Positions 1-6,800 of a stretch of DNA of 9,270 nucleotides are shown piece after piece. The stretch's first letter is position 1. Every line of letters begins with the position of its first letter. Origin of the DNA: Prevotellaceae bacterium UBA4336 (GTDB taxonomy: Bacteria > Bacteroidota > Bacteroidia > Bacteroidales > Bacteroidaceae); the NCBI GenBank assembly GCA_002394305.1, contig DGTM01000045.1, forward strand, positions 1-9,270. Direction: 5' to 3'. A program made the translations under genes and the position numbers. Below the pieces are notes generated by a model. The model was not told the DNA's origin. It made no database searches and saw only the letters and a program-made list of their open reading frames with translations.

Positions 1-39
1 ATTCTATAACTTCCGAAACTTAAATAAATCAGGATTTGT

Positions 40-624
40 ATGAAAGAAGAAATACTCTCACAGCGGATGCTTTTGCTTTGTGCCTGTGCGGCATTGGAGG
101 CACGAGGAGACTTGCAACGGTTGGATGCTGCCATTCGCGATGCGCTCGACGGCGGCGTAAGCGTGAACGAGCTGAAGGATGCCTTTGCAGGGCTCTATGC
201 CTACACGGGATTTCCCCGCTCGCTGAATGCCCTAAACACCCTGGACGGCGTCCTCTCGAAGCGCCAGTCAGCGGGGATTGTCGATAATGAAGGCCGGCCG
301 TTCCGTCGCCCAGCTATCTGGGACGATGCAAAGCTGGCTCTGCAACTTGGCACGGAGATGCAGATCCGTGATGAGGGCGGCACGCCTTGGAACTATACAT
401 TCTGCCCCCAAGCCGACTACTACATGAAGTCGCACCTCTTTGGCGACATCTATGCCTGCGACCAGTTCTCTCCTGCCGAGCGTGAGCTGCTGACTGTTTC
501 TGCCCTCAGTGCAATGGACGGCGTGTCACCGCAGTTTGAGGGACACAAGGAATGTGCAGTCTTCATGGGCAACACGAAGACACAGGTCGACTACCTCTGC
601 CGGTGGCTTGAAGATAATATTTAG
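40..624 (+). CDS. Carboxymuconolactone decarboxylase-family protein (two CMD-like repeats)
   Basis: This is a 194-aa soluble protein with no signal peptide. It has two CMD/AhpD-like helical repeats. The first half (about 25-75) contains the typical AYTGFPRSLNAL stretch at 54-65. The second half (about 125-190) contains SAMDGVSPQFEGHK at 157-170 and a matching helix pattern. Family members include gamma-carboxymuconolactone decarboxylase and the AhpD alkylhydroperoxidases. The CxxC redox pair of AhpD is absent from both halves (AYTG stands at the expected place in repeat 1), so peroxidase activity of the AhpD kind is unlikely and the substrate is unknown. An in-frame stop at 25-27 and an AGGA five bases before ATG fix the start at 40. 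No promoter is visible in the 39 bases upstream, so it may be the last gene of an operon that begins outside the window. It converges on the MerR gene with a 33-bp gap. Confidence 0.85.
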   Translation: MKEEILSQRMLLLCACAALEARGDLQRLDAAIRDALDGGVSVNELKDAFAGLYAYTGFPRSLNALNTLDGVLSKRQSAGIVDNEGRPFRRPAIWDDAKLALQLGTEMQIRDEGGTPWNYTFCPQADYYMKSHLFGDIYACDQFSPAERELLTVSALSAMDGVSPQFEGHKECAVFMGNTKTQVDYLCRWLEDNI

Positions 625-636
625 GCAGCCTCCCCC

Positions 637-651
637 TGCGAGTCCGTCGCA
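637..651. other. Short hairpin between convergent genes
   Basis: A perfect 5-bp inverted repeat (TGCGA, 5-nt loop, TCGCA) lies in the 33-bp gap between the two convergent stop codons. Neither side has a T-run, so it is only a weak candidate for a shared terminator. Confidence 0.2.
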
Positions 652-657
652 AGGACA

Positions 658-1515
658 TTATTTGAACAGCCGTTTCGCCAGCCGGGGCCTCTTGTCTCTT
701 GTGACGGGCACTTGGATGAAGGAGAGCCACTTTTCGGGGTTCTTCTGGTTCCACATGCTCCTGACGAACCGTATGCGGTGAGGTCCGCTGACCTGGAACT
801 CGTGCTCCTTGATGTAGTCTTGCAGCTCGGCAAACTGTTCGGGGAAGTGGTCGTAGGGGCCCTGGCATTTCATGCAGACGGCGGTCGGAACCTCCGGCAG
901 TATGCGGAACTTGAGGACGGACGTGTCGAGCATCAGGTCCTCCACCTGCTCGAAGATGTCGATGTCGATATCCTTCTTCTTGAAGCCCTTGCCGTGTTCC
1001 ACAATGAACCAGTTGATGGGCAGGCTGCGTTTGCAGCCGAGGCGTTGCAGCTCCGGTTCCATGATGCCGGCACAGACCGAGGGCAGGTCCTCCCACCTGT
1101 CGAGCACGTGGTGGTGCACGGCCACGATGATTTCGGGCAGTCGCTGGATGGAGATTCTGTCCACCGTCTCCATCTTCGACTGTGTGCTGGCCATTCGCTT
1201 GAGCAGTTCCAGACGGTCGTGCAGCGCGTCGAGCAGCTCTTCCGTCTGTTTTATCTTACTTTCGAGCTGATGTACGTTGGGGCAGTTTGTTCCCTCGTCC
1301 TGCAGTTCGCGTACCTCTTCCAGCGAGAAGCCCATTTCCTTCAGTTGCAGGATGGCGTTCAGCTGTTGCATCTGCGAAACGGTGTAGTATCTGTAGTGCG
1401 TCCATTCGTCCACCTCGTTGGGGACGAGCAACTTCATGCGTTCGTAGTGGCGCAATGTCTTTACCGTCACTTTGCAAAAACGCGAAAATTCTCCAATGGT
1501 CAGTCTTCCATTCAT
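658..1515 (-). CDS. MerR-family transcriptional regulator with GyrI-like effector domain
   Basis: This is a 285-aa transcription factor. Residues 5-75 form the MerR winged helix: TIGEFSRFCKVTVKTLRHYE at 6-25 is the helix-turn-helix, HYRYYT at 40-45 the wing, and LKEMGFSLEEV at 58-68 the second helical pair. Residues about 83-110 form the dimerization coiled coil (LESKIKQTEELLDALHDRLE). Residues about 118-283 match a GyrI/AraC-type ligand-binding domain, as in BmrR-like regulators that sense organic compounds. Known relatives distort an overlong promoter spacer to activate it when ligand binds, usually at genes for drug efflux or detoxification. No such efflux gene is adjacent. The neighbours are a CMD protein and, further off, a peroxidase-nitroreductase, so the target is uncertain apart from likely autoregulation. 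The ATG at 1515 is preceded by a TATCTTTG promoter element and dyad sequences. Confidence 0.93.
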   Translation of the reverse strand: MNGRLTIGEFSRFCKVTVKTLRHYERMKLLVPNEVDEWTHYRYYTVSQMQQLNAILQLKEMGFSLEEVRELQDEGTNCPNVHQLESKIKQTEELLDALHDRLELLKRMASTQSKMETVDRISIQRLPEIIVAVHHHVLDRWEDLPSVCAGIMEPELQRLGCKRSLPINWFIVEHGKGFKKKDIDIDIFEQVEDLMLDTSVLKFRILPEVPTAVCMKCQGPYDHFPEQFAELQDYIKEHEFQVSGPHRIRFVRSMWNQKNPEKWLSFIQVPVTRDKRPRLAKRLFK

Positions 1516-1535
1516 GACATGTGGGTTTGGTTACT

Positions 1536-1558
1536 TTATCTTTGGACTGCAAAGATAA
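1536..1558. promoter_or_regulatory. Inverted repeat overlapping the MerR promoter, candidate operator
   Basis: TTATCTTTG (1536-1544) and CAAAGATAA (1550-1558) are a perfect 9-bp inverted repeat around a 5-bp centre (GACTG). On the minus strand the right arm contains TATCTTTG (1557-1550), a match to the Bacteroidetes -7 box TAnnTTTG, 35 bases before the MerR start codon. The left arm would fall around the transcription start. A second, imperfect dyad, TAAGG-GTTAA-CCTTA (1556-1570), abuts the -7 box on its upstream side, where MerR proteins usually bind. No clear -33 TTG is seen. The dyads are read directly; the operator role is inference. Confidence 0.5.
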
Positions 1559-1623
1559 GGGTTAACCTTAGGTACGAGCCATGAAAGAAGACTTTCTTTT
1601 AAGTATTTTTAACCCGTTGGCGT

Positions 1624-1643
1624 AAGCCCTTCCGAGGGGGCTT
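1624..1643 (-). terminator. Possible hairpin at the 3' end of the AlkZ-like gene
   Basis: AAGCCC (1624-1629) and GGGCTT (1638-1643) can pair across an 8-nt loop, touching the stop codon of the minus-strand gene. No T-run follows directly on either strand, so a termination role is weak. The 1571-1623 stretch beyond it holds no gene. Confidence 0.3.
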
Positions 1644-2365
1644 CACTTCAGCAACTTGGCTATTTGTTTCTGCGATGCACCGGGGAGCAGGCTGGTCAGA
1701 TGTGCTTCCATGCGCCTGTACGACTCCTGCGGCGAGCGGTCTGTGCGGCACTCTTCCGGGCCTATCAGGCGTTCGGGAGTCGTCAGCAGCGACCATCCGA
1801 AGCCGTATTCCCGCCCGTGCTTGTCGACGGGGTAGACGAAGTCCTCCGTGACGATGTGGCACGACATCTGCAGGCGGCCGACGAAGGCGTCGAAGCGGCT
1901 GCGCATCTTGGGGCCCGTCATGCCGCATTCGGCCCGCAGCTCGCGGGCTATCATGCTGCCGTGCTCGCGCAGGGTGCAGAGGATGAGGCTCTCGATGCTG
2001 TCCTCCTCGGGCGAGGGGTAGCGGCTGCGACGCCAGTTGTAGAAGTCGGGCCACCAGTCGCGACTGACGAAGCCGGTCTTTCCGGCGAAGAACTTCCCGT
2101 AGAGGCAGCCGGCCTCGCGCACCACGGAACCCTTCCATCCCCACAGCGGCCATTCCCACGAGCCGTCGGCAAACTGCGTGAAGCGGCACTCCTCGGCCAT
2201 CAGCCCTTCGGCGCAGAACCCCACGATGCCGCTCTCCAGCAGGGGCAGGAAGCCTACCTGCCGCACGCACTCTATCAGCTCCGGACAGCTGTGGATGAGG
2301 AACGTCTCGCGCTGGGCCTGGCTCATGTCCTGCAGTTTCTTGAAGTATTCGGTCAGCGATTTCAT
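1643..2365 (-). CDS. AlkZ-related winged-helix protein, function unknown
   Basis: This is a 240-aa soluble protein with no signal peptide or membrane segment. Recognisable landmarks are VGFLPLLESGIVGF (37-50), WEWPLWGWKG (70-79), YGKFFAGKTGFVS (89-101), an aromatic WWPDFYNWRR block (104-113), and LQMSCHI...EYGFGWSLLTTPE (165-198). From memory this pattern fits a Bacteroidetes/Firmicutes family annotated as AlkZ-related proteins, distantly linked to the winged-helix DNA glycosylases AlkZ/YcaQ. I cannot confirm catalytic residues, and many members are shorter than true AlkZ (about 370-400 aa), so glycosylase activity should not be assumed. The ATG at 2365 lies about 17 nt after the predicted transcription start of a strong promoter. 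The gene is divergent from the peroxidase-nitroreductase and follows no other gene in its transcript. Confidence 0.75.
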   Translation of the reverse strand: MKSLTEYFKKLQDMSQAQRETFLIHSCPELIECVRQVGFLPLLESGIVGFCAEGLMAEECRFTQFADGSWEWPLWGWKGSVVREAGCLYGKFFAGKTGFVSRDWWPDFYNWRRSRYPSPEEDSIESLILCTLREHGSMIARELRAECGMTGPKMRSRFDAFVGRLQMSCHIVTEDFVYPVDKHGREYGFGWSLLTTPERLIGPEECRTDRSPQESYRRMEAHLTSLLPGASQKQIAKLLK

Positions 2366-2388
2366 TTTCCCAAAGCTTTATTTCCCTG

Positions 2389-2418
2389 CAAAGTTACCAC
2401 TTTTTGTTCATTAGACAA
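2389..2418 (-). promoter_or_regulatory. Bacteroidetes-type promoter of the AlkZ-like gene
   Basis: On the minus strand TTG (2418-2416), a 19-nt spacer, then TAACTTTG (2396-2389) match the Bacteroidetes sigma factor consensus exactly. The predicted start near 2382 leaves a leader of about 17 nt before the ATG at 2365. Confidence 0.75.
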
Positions 2419-2436
2419 GGATTTTCAACTTTTATG

Positions 2437-2467
2437 TTGTGCAGGGGGAAAATTATTCTTACTTTTG
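2437..2467 (+). promoter_or_regulatory. Bacteroidetes-type promoter of the peroxidase-nitroreductase gene
   Basis: TTG (2437-2439), a 20-nt spacer and TACTTTTG (2460-2467) fit TTG-N19-21-TAnnTTTG. Transcription would begin near 2474, about 23 nt before ATG 2497, in an A/C-rich leader without a Shine-Dalgarno sequence. It is back to back with the minus-strand promoter; the two -33 elements are 18 bp apart, so one regulator could touch both. Confidence 0.7.
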
Positions 2468-2496
2468 CAGGACAAACCCATTAATAGACAAACGTT

Positions 2497-3630
2497 ATGA
2501 AAAGAATGATTCTCTCTGTCGTGTGGCTGACAGCCATGCTGACCATCCAGGCACAGAGCGTGTACGACTTCAAGGTGAAGGATGCGGCAGGCGGCGCCGT
2601 CTCGCTCTCCGACTACCGCGGAAAGGTGCTGCTCATCGTGAATACCGCCACGCGGTGCGGCTTCACGCCCCAGTACACCGAGCTGGAGGCACTCTACGAG
2701 AAGTACGGCCCGCAAGGGCTCGAGATACTCGACTTCCCCTGCAACCAGTTCGGAGCACAAGCCCCCGGCACCATACAGGAGATACATCAGTTCTGCACAG
2801 CCAACTTCGACATCCGCTTCCCGCAGTTCGACAAGATAGACGTCAACGGCCCCGAGGCCCATCCCCTCTACACCTATCTGAAGTCGAAGAAAGGCTTCAG
2901 CGGTTTCGACACCGGCGACAAGACGGGCAAGTTCATGGACGAGATGCTGCGCAAGCAGGATGCCGACTACGACAAGCGCTCCGACATCAAGTGGAACTTC
3001 ACCAAGTTTCTCGTCTCGACCGACGGCCGCGTGGTCAAGCGCTACGAGCCGACCGAGAAGCTTGCCGACGTGGAGGCAGACATCAGGATGGAGCTGAACC
3101 CCGTGCTGAGCACCATCATGGCGCGTCGCTCCATACGCAAGTACTTCGACCGTCCCGTCGAGCACGACAAGCTGGAGCTCGTGGTCCGTGCCGGCATCAA
3201 CGCCCCCAGCGGCATGAACCGCCAGCCATGGATAGTCCGCGTGGTGGAGGACGGCAAGATCATCGCCGACGTGACGGAGGTCTACAAGCAAGAGAATGCC
3301 GACCAAGTGGCGCGCGACCCCAACTTCAAGAACATGTTCCGTAACGCCCCCAACATCATCTGCATCTGCACCCCCAGCAGCGGCGGCGAGCTGGATGCCG
3401 GGCTCCTGGCCGAGAACATGATGCTTGCGGCACAGTCCCTCGGCCTCGGCACCTGTCCCCTCGGCGGTCCCGTACGTTTCCTGCAGACCAGCCCCAAGGC
3501 CAAGTTCTTCCTCGACCGCCTCGACATCCCCGCAGACTATCGCCTGACCCTCATCCTTGCCATCGGCTATCCCGACGAGCAACCCGATGCCCGTCCCCGC
3601 GACCCATCCAAAGTGCAGTACGTGAAGTAG
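2497..3630 (+). CDS. Exported glutathione peroxidase-nitroreductase fusion protein
   Basis: This is a single 377-aa reading frame with two enzyme domains. Residues 1-20 are a signal peptide (KR, hydrophobic core, then IQAQ-S). Residues 21-200 are a glutathione-peroxidase domain: NTATRCGFTPQY (49-60) with peroxidatic Cys54, FPCNQFG (80-86) with catalytic Gln84, FC at 99-100 at the resolving-cysteine place of 2-Cys, thioredoxin-dependent GPx, and WNFTKFL (166-172) with the catalytic Trp/Asn. Residues 201-377 are an FMN nitroreductase domain: IMARRSIRKYF (207-217), APSGMNRQPW (236-245) for FMN binding, GTCPLGGP (318-325), and the C-terminal ILAIGYPDE (353-361). The peroxidase ends where free GPx proteins usually end, and the nitroreductase begins at once, without a linker. 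Expected roles are hydroperoxide reduction and NAD(P)H-dependent reduction of nitro compounds, quinones or flavins; export to the periplasm is predicted. Confidence 0.92.
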   Translation: MKRMILSVVWLTAMLTIQAQSVYDFKVKDAAGGAVSLSDYRGKVLLIVNTATRCGFTPQYTELEALYEKYGPQGLEILDFPCNQFGAQAPGTIQEIHQFCTANFDIRFPQFDKIDVNGPEAHPLYTYLKSKKGFSGFDTGDKTGKFMDEMLRKQDADYDKRSDIKWNFTKFLVSTDGRVVKRYEPTEKLADVEADIRMELNPVLSTIMARRSIRKYFDRPVEHDKLELVVRAGINAPSGMNRQPWIVRVVEDGKIIADVTEVYKQENADQVARDPNFKNMFRNAPNIICICTPSSGGELDAGLLAENMMLAAQSLGLGTCPLGGPVRFLQTSPKAKFFLDRLDIPADYRLTLILAIGYPDEQPDARPRDPSKVQYVK

Positions 3631-3641
3631 CGCATCCCGCC

Positions 3642-3695
3642 GCGGACACAAAATCTGTATTCATCAGCCACAAATTCATTATTCTGCGGACACAA
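3642..3695 (+). repeat. Direct repeat GCGGACACAA, two copies
   Basis: GCGGACACAA occurs at 3642-3651 and 3686-3695, 44 bp apart (two 22-bp units). The CACAA part recurs at 3647, 3669 and 3691, exactly every 22 bp, which makes this the left end of the longer phased island. Confidence 0.7.
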
Positions 3696-3721
3696 TTTCT
3701 TCGCCCCACAGATAAAAACTT

Positions 3722-3780
3722 TTTCAGAGGCACTAAAATATATTTCAAAGGCTTGGAAATATATTTTAGTGCCTCTGAAA
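3722..3780. repeat. Perfect 25-bp inverted repeat A (9-nt loop)
   Basis: Arms 3722-3746 and 3756-3780 are exact reverse complements with loop AAAGGCTTG. As RNA on either strand this is a very stable hairpin just beyond the 3' ends of both convergent genes. It lacks a long flanking T-run, so it is not a textbook intrinsic terminator. It interlocks with inverted repeat B. Confidence 0.92.
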
Positions 3781-3803
3781 TATATTTCCAAGCCTTTGAA
3801 ATA
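3741..3803. repeat. Perfect 26-bp inverted repeat B (11-nt loop), interlocked with A
   Basis: Arms 3741-3766 and 3778-3803 are exact reverse complements around loop TAGTGCCTCTG. The left arm of B contains the loop and much of the right arm of A, so hairpins A and B cannot both form fully. Partial pairing of a with a' and b with b' together would give a pseudoknot-like topology. Confidence 0.92.
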
Positions 3804-3893
3804 GTTTTGTAGCGTGGGGAGAGGGTTTTTTGTTCCCTGCGGCATGGGAGTTTGTTCCCCGCTGGGCGGATGATTACTGCTGCGCGTATGGCG

Positions 3894-6800
3894 CTACTTT
3901 GTCAGCTGCTTCTTTCCGCGGTGGATGAAGAGTCCCTTTTGATGGGGTGCGTGAGGAAGCATGATGCCGTCGAGCCTGTAGTAGGGCGACTCTTCTTCCT
4001 CGTTCTCGGGCTTAATGATGCGGTCGGCGATGGCTGTGCCGAAGATGTAGGAACCTGAGCCGAGTTCCATTACGGCATGGCCGTCTTCGTAGCGCAGCAG
4101 CGTCACGCCATCGGCATGTTCAATCCGTTCTCCGCTCTCGCAGACTTCGTATCCGTCGGGGCAAGGCATGTAGAGCGTTGCCGTGGTGTTGGCTGGTACG
4201 GTCACTTCGTAGGCGATGCGTCCCTGCTCCTCCCATTGCCAGCGGGCACGGATGGGGCCGTAGTCGCTATGGAACGTTGCGTCGGTCCAGGTGATGCGTT
4301 GCTGCCGGTAGAGTAGGGAGGTGCGGTCGTCGGGATGAGGCTTGAGGATGAAGTGGTGGAAGCCAGGCTTGTCGGGGTCGGGAGCGATGCCAGCCATGTA
4401 GCGATACATCCAGTCGGCCACGGCTCCGTAGGCGTAGTGGTTGAAGGAGTTCATGTTGGCGGGTCCCATGCCATTGGCTTTCGTGTAGGAGTTCCAGCGT
4501 TCCCACATGGTTGTAGCGCCCTGGTCGATGCTGTAGAGCCAAGAGGGGTCGCGTCGTTGCAGCAGTATGGTGTAGGCTTCCGTGTCGAGGCCGAAGTCGG
4601 AGAGCGTCTGGTTCAGAATGGCTGTGCCGAGGAAGCCGGTGTTGAGGGTGTAGCTGTTGCTGCGAATGGCTTGCCAGAGTTTGCTGACGGTTGCCTGAAC
4701 GGAAGTCTCGTCGGGCAGCAGGTTGTAGTGGAGAGCCATGAGGTAGGCGCATTGCGTCTCGTGTACGGGTGTCTTCTGGGCATTGAGGTAGCGGCCTTGC
4801 CACTCGGTGCGGATGTTGGAGAAGAGGCGCTGGTAGGTGGCGGCGTCGCGTGCGTACTGGTCGCTCTCGTTCTGGGAAAGGGCTTGTGCGATGTCGCGCA
4901 TCAGCTGGGCAGCATAGGCGTAGTAGCAGACGCTGACGTAGCGTTTGTCGGTAGGCTGGTAGGCCAGCCAGTCGCAATACTTCGTGTCGGCGCCGTTGTA
5001 GAGGTAGCCGTCGGCGGCTCGCGTGGCGCACCAGTCCATGTGCTTCTTCATGGAGGTGTAGTGTTGGCGCAGCACATCCTTGTCGCCCGTCATGAGGTAG
5101 ATGTTGTAGGGCACGATGAGTCCGGCTTCGGCCCATCCCGCCTGTCCGTATCCGCGGTCGCCCCAGATGTAGGGAGCCACGAGGGGATAGGCGCCGTCGT
5201 CGCGTTGCGAGTCGCGCATGTCCTGCACCCATTTCTTGTAGAAGTTGCGCGAGCGGGCGTTGTAGAGGCCAGCCATGGAGAAGACCTGTGTGTCGGCTCC
5301 CCAGCCGAGGCGTTCGTCGCGTTGCGGGCAGTCGGTGGGCACGCTGATGAAGTTGCTGCGCTCGCCCCACATGATGTTGCTGTAGAGCTGGTTGATGTCG
5401 GGGTGGCTGCAGGCGAAGCTGGAGCTTTCGTCCATGCTGGTGGTCAGCGTCTCGCCCACCACGTCGCAGAGTTCCACGTCGTCGGACGTGGTGACTTCCA
5501 CGTATCGGAACCCGAAATAGGTTGTTGTGGGATGGTAGCTCTCGCCTTCTTCCTTTCCGGCAAGCGTGTAGTAGAGCGTTGCTTCGGCCGAGCGCAGGTT
5601 GGTGAGATAGACGGAACCTGCTGGTCCGTCCTCGCCGCGGCTGGCATCGCCTGTCTCGTTCCTCATCTCGGCAAAGCGGAAGCGCAGGTGTGTGCCGCGT
5701 TTGCCTTTCGCCTTGAAGCTGACCCATCCCGAGCCGTTCTGCCCCATGTCGTAGATGGCGACTTGTCCGGCTCGCAGCCGAATGGTCCGCTGCGAGGTGT
5801 AGCTCTCCGTCTCGTCGAGGCGACCGAAGTCCGAACCTGTGTCCACTACATTATATATATATATAGTTTGGGGCTGACGTGCCAGTTCGGGAACGGTAAC
5901 CACCGGTCCGCCCCGGAAGGCTTGCAAGGTGCCGTGGAAGTCGGTGCTCGTGGCTGTCTGATACCAGTTGGAGTCGTCGAACGAAGGCGTGCTCCATTCG
6001 CTGCTGAGGCGAGCATCGTACTCTTCGCCGTGATAGATGTCGCCTCGGCGCAGAGGACCGTTCCATTGGCTGAGCCACGACAAGTCGGTGGGGATGGTCT
6101 GCTCTGTGCCGTCGGCATAGGTGATGACGAGCAAACAGCAGAAAGCGCAGTCTTTGTTGCCGAAGACGCCATGGGCGATGGCTCCGTTCCACCAGCCGCT
6201 CGACAGTTCGGCTCCGATGGCATTCCTGCCGGAGGCGAGCAGTTGCGTCACGTCGTGCGTGGTGTAGAAGAGCGTCTTGTTGTAGTCGGTGGAGCCAGGC
6301 TTTAGCTCGTCCTGCACGGTATTGCCGTCGTCGTCGGTGATGCCCACGCGTTGCCCGTTGATATAGACGTTGTAGATGCCCAAGGCTGTGGCATAGAGTC
6401 GGGCACGAAGGACTTCCTTCGCTTCCGTCTCGAAGGTCTTTCGCAGGATGGGGTTGCCGGGGATGATGCTGCCGTCGGCTTGCATAGTTCGCTTGCGGAA
6501 ACCCTTGTTAGCCTTCATGTAGAGCTGTCGGCTGCCGTTGTGGCTGAGCACTTCCGCCCCGAAGAACGGATTGCTCTCGCCCTCGAAGTCCTCGCTCAAG
6601 CGAATGCTGGCACCAGCCTGGCTGTCGTAGTCGGTGACGACAAGATTGTCGAAGAATGCCCGTTCGTCGCTCCCGGAAGCCGCCGAGACGCGGAAGCCCA
6701 CGTCGCCGTAGTCCAGGATGCCCGCTGCATCCTCGTAGGTGTCGGCCAGAGTGCCGTCGAGATATGTGCGTATGTATGGTGCATCGCATTCTATGTGCAT

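Larger units (their letters stand above)
3647..3862. repeat. Phased 21-22 bp repeat island between convergent genes
   Basis: Nearly the whole gap between the peroxidase-nitroreductase and GH78 genes is built of units 21-22 bp long. Each unit has an A/T block of about 10 bp followed by a G/C-richer block of about 11 bp. CACAA starts units at 3647, 3669 and 3691. The block AAATATATTT is perfect at 3736, 3757 and 3778 and degenerate at 3715 (AAAACTTTTT) and 3799 (AAATAGTTTT). TTTGTTCCC(T/C)GC recurs at 3829 and 3851. No protein-coding gene is convincing here. A role in bidirectional termination, protein binding on one helix face, or as a mobile palindromic element are all open. Confidence 0.8.

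Noticed and set aside
712..1584. 290-aa plus-strand open frame opposite the MerR gene
   Set aside because: It is an antisense shadow of a well-supported regulator gene; its sequence is low-complexity (V, L, H, Q rich) and it has no promoter or known domain.
2425..3651. 408-aa minus-strand open frame opposite the peroxidase-nitroreductase gene
   Set aside because: Antisense shadow produced by GC-rich codon use; the plus-strand frame carries the catalytic motifs of both domains.
3722..3803. Simple bidirectional intrinsic terminator
   Set aside because: The hairpins could help termination, but neither is followed by a proper T-run, and the interlocked layout goes beyond what a terminator needs; left as one hypothesis.
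3704..3819. Integron attC site
   Set aside because: Size and palindromic form are similar, but I see no GTTRRRY/RYYYAAC core sites at the ends and no integrase or cassette array.
3567..3845. 92-aa minus-strand frame through the repeat island
   Set aside because: The heptapeptide pattern is explained by 21-bp DNA units, and its C-terminal end lies antisense to the peroxidase-nitroreductase gene.
3647..3862. CRISPR array
   Set aside because: Units are only 21-22 bp including the spacer, the repeated part is an A/T palindrome, and no cas gene is near.
4335..6305. 656-aa plus-strand open frame inside GH78, and another of 411 aa at 6351-7586
   Set aside because: Both are antisense to the GH78 frame, which has catalytic motifs throughout; the open frames are rich in V, A, G, H and E with no recognisable family.
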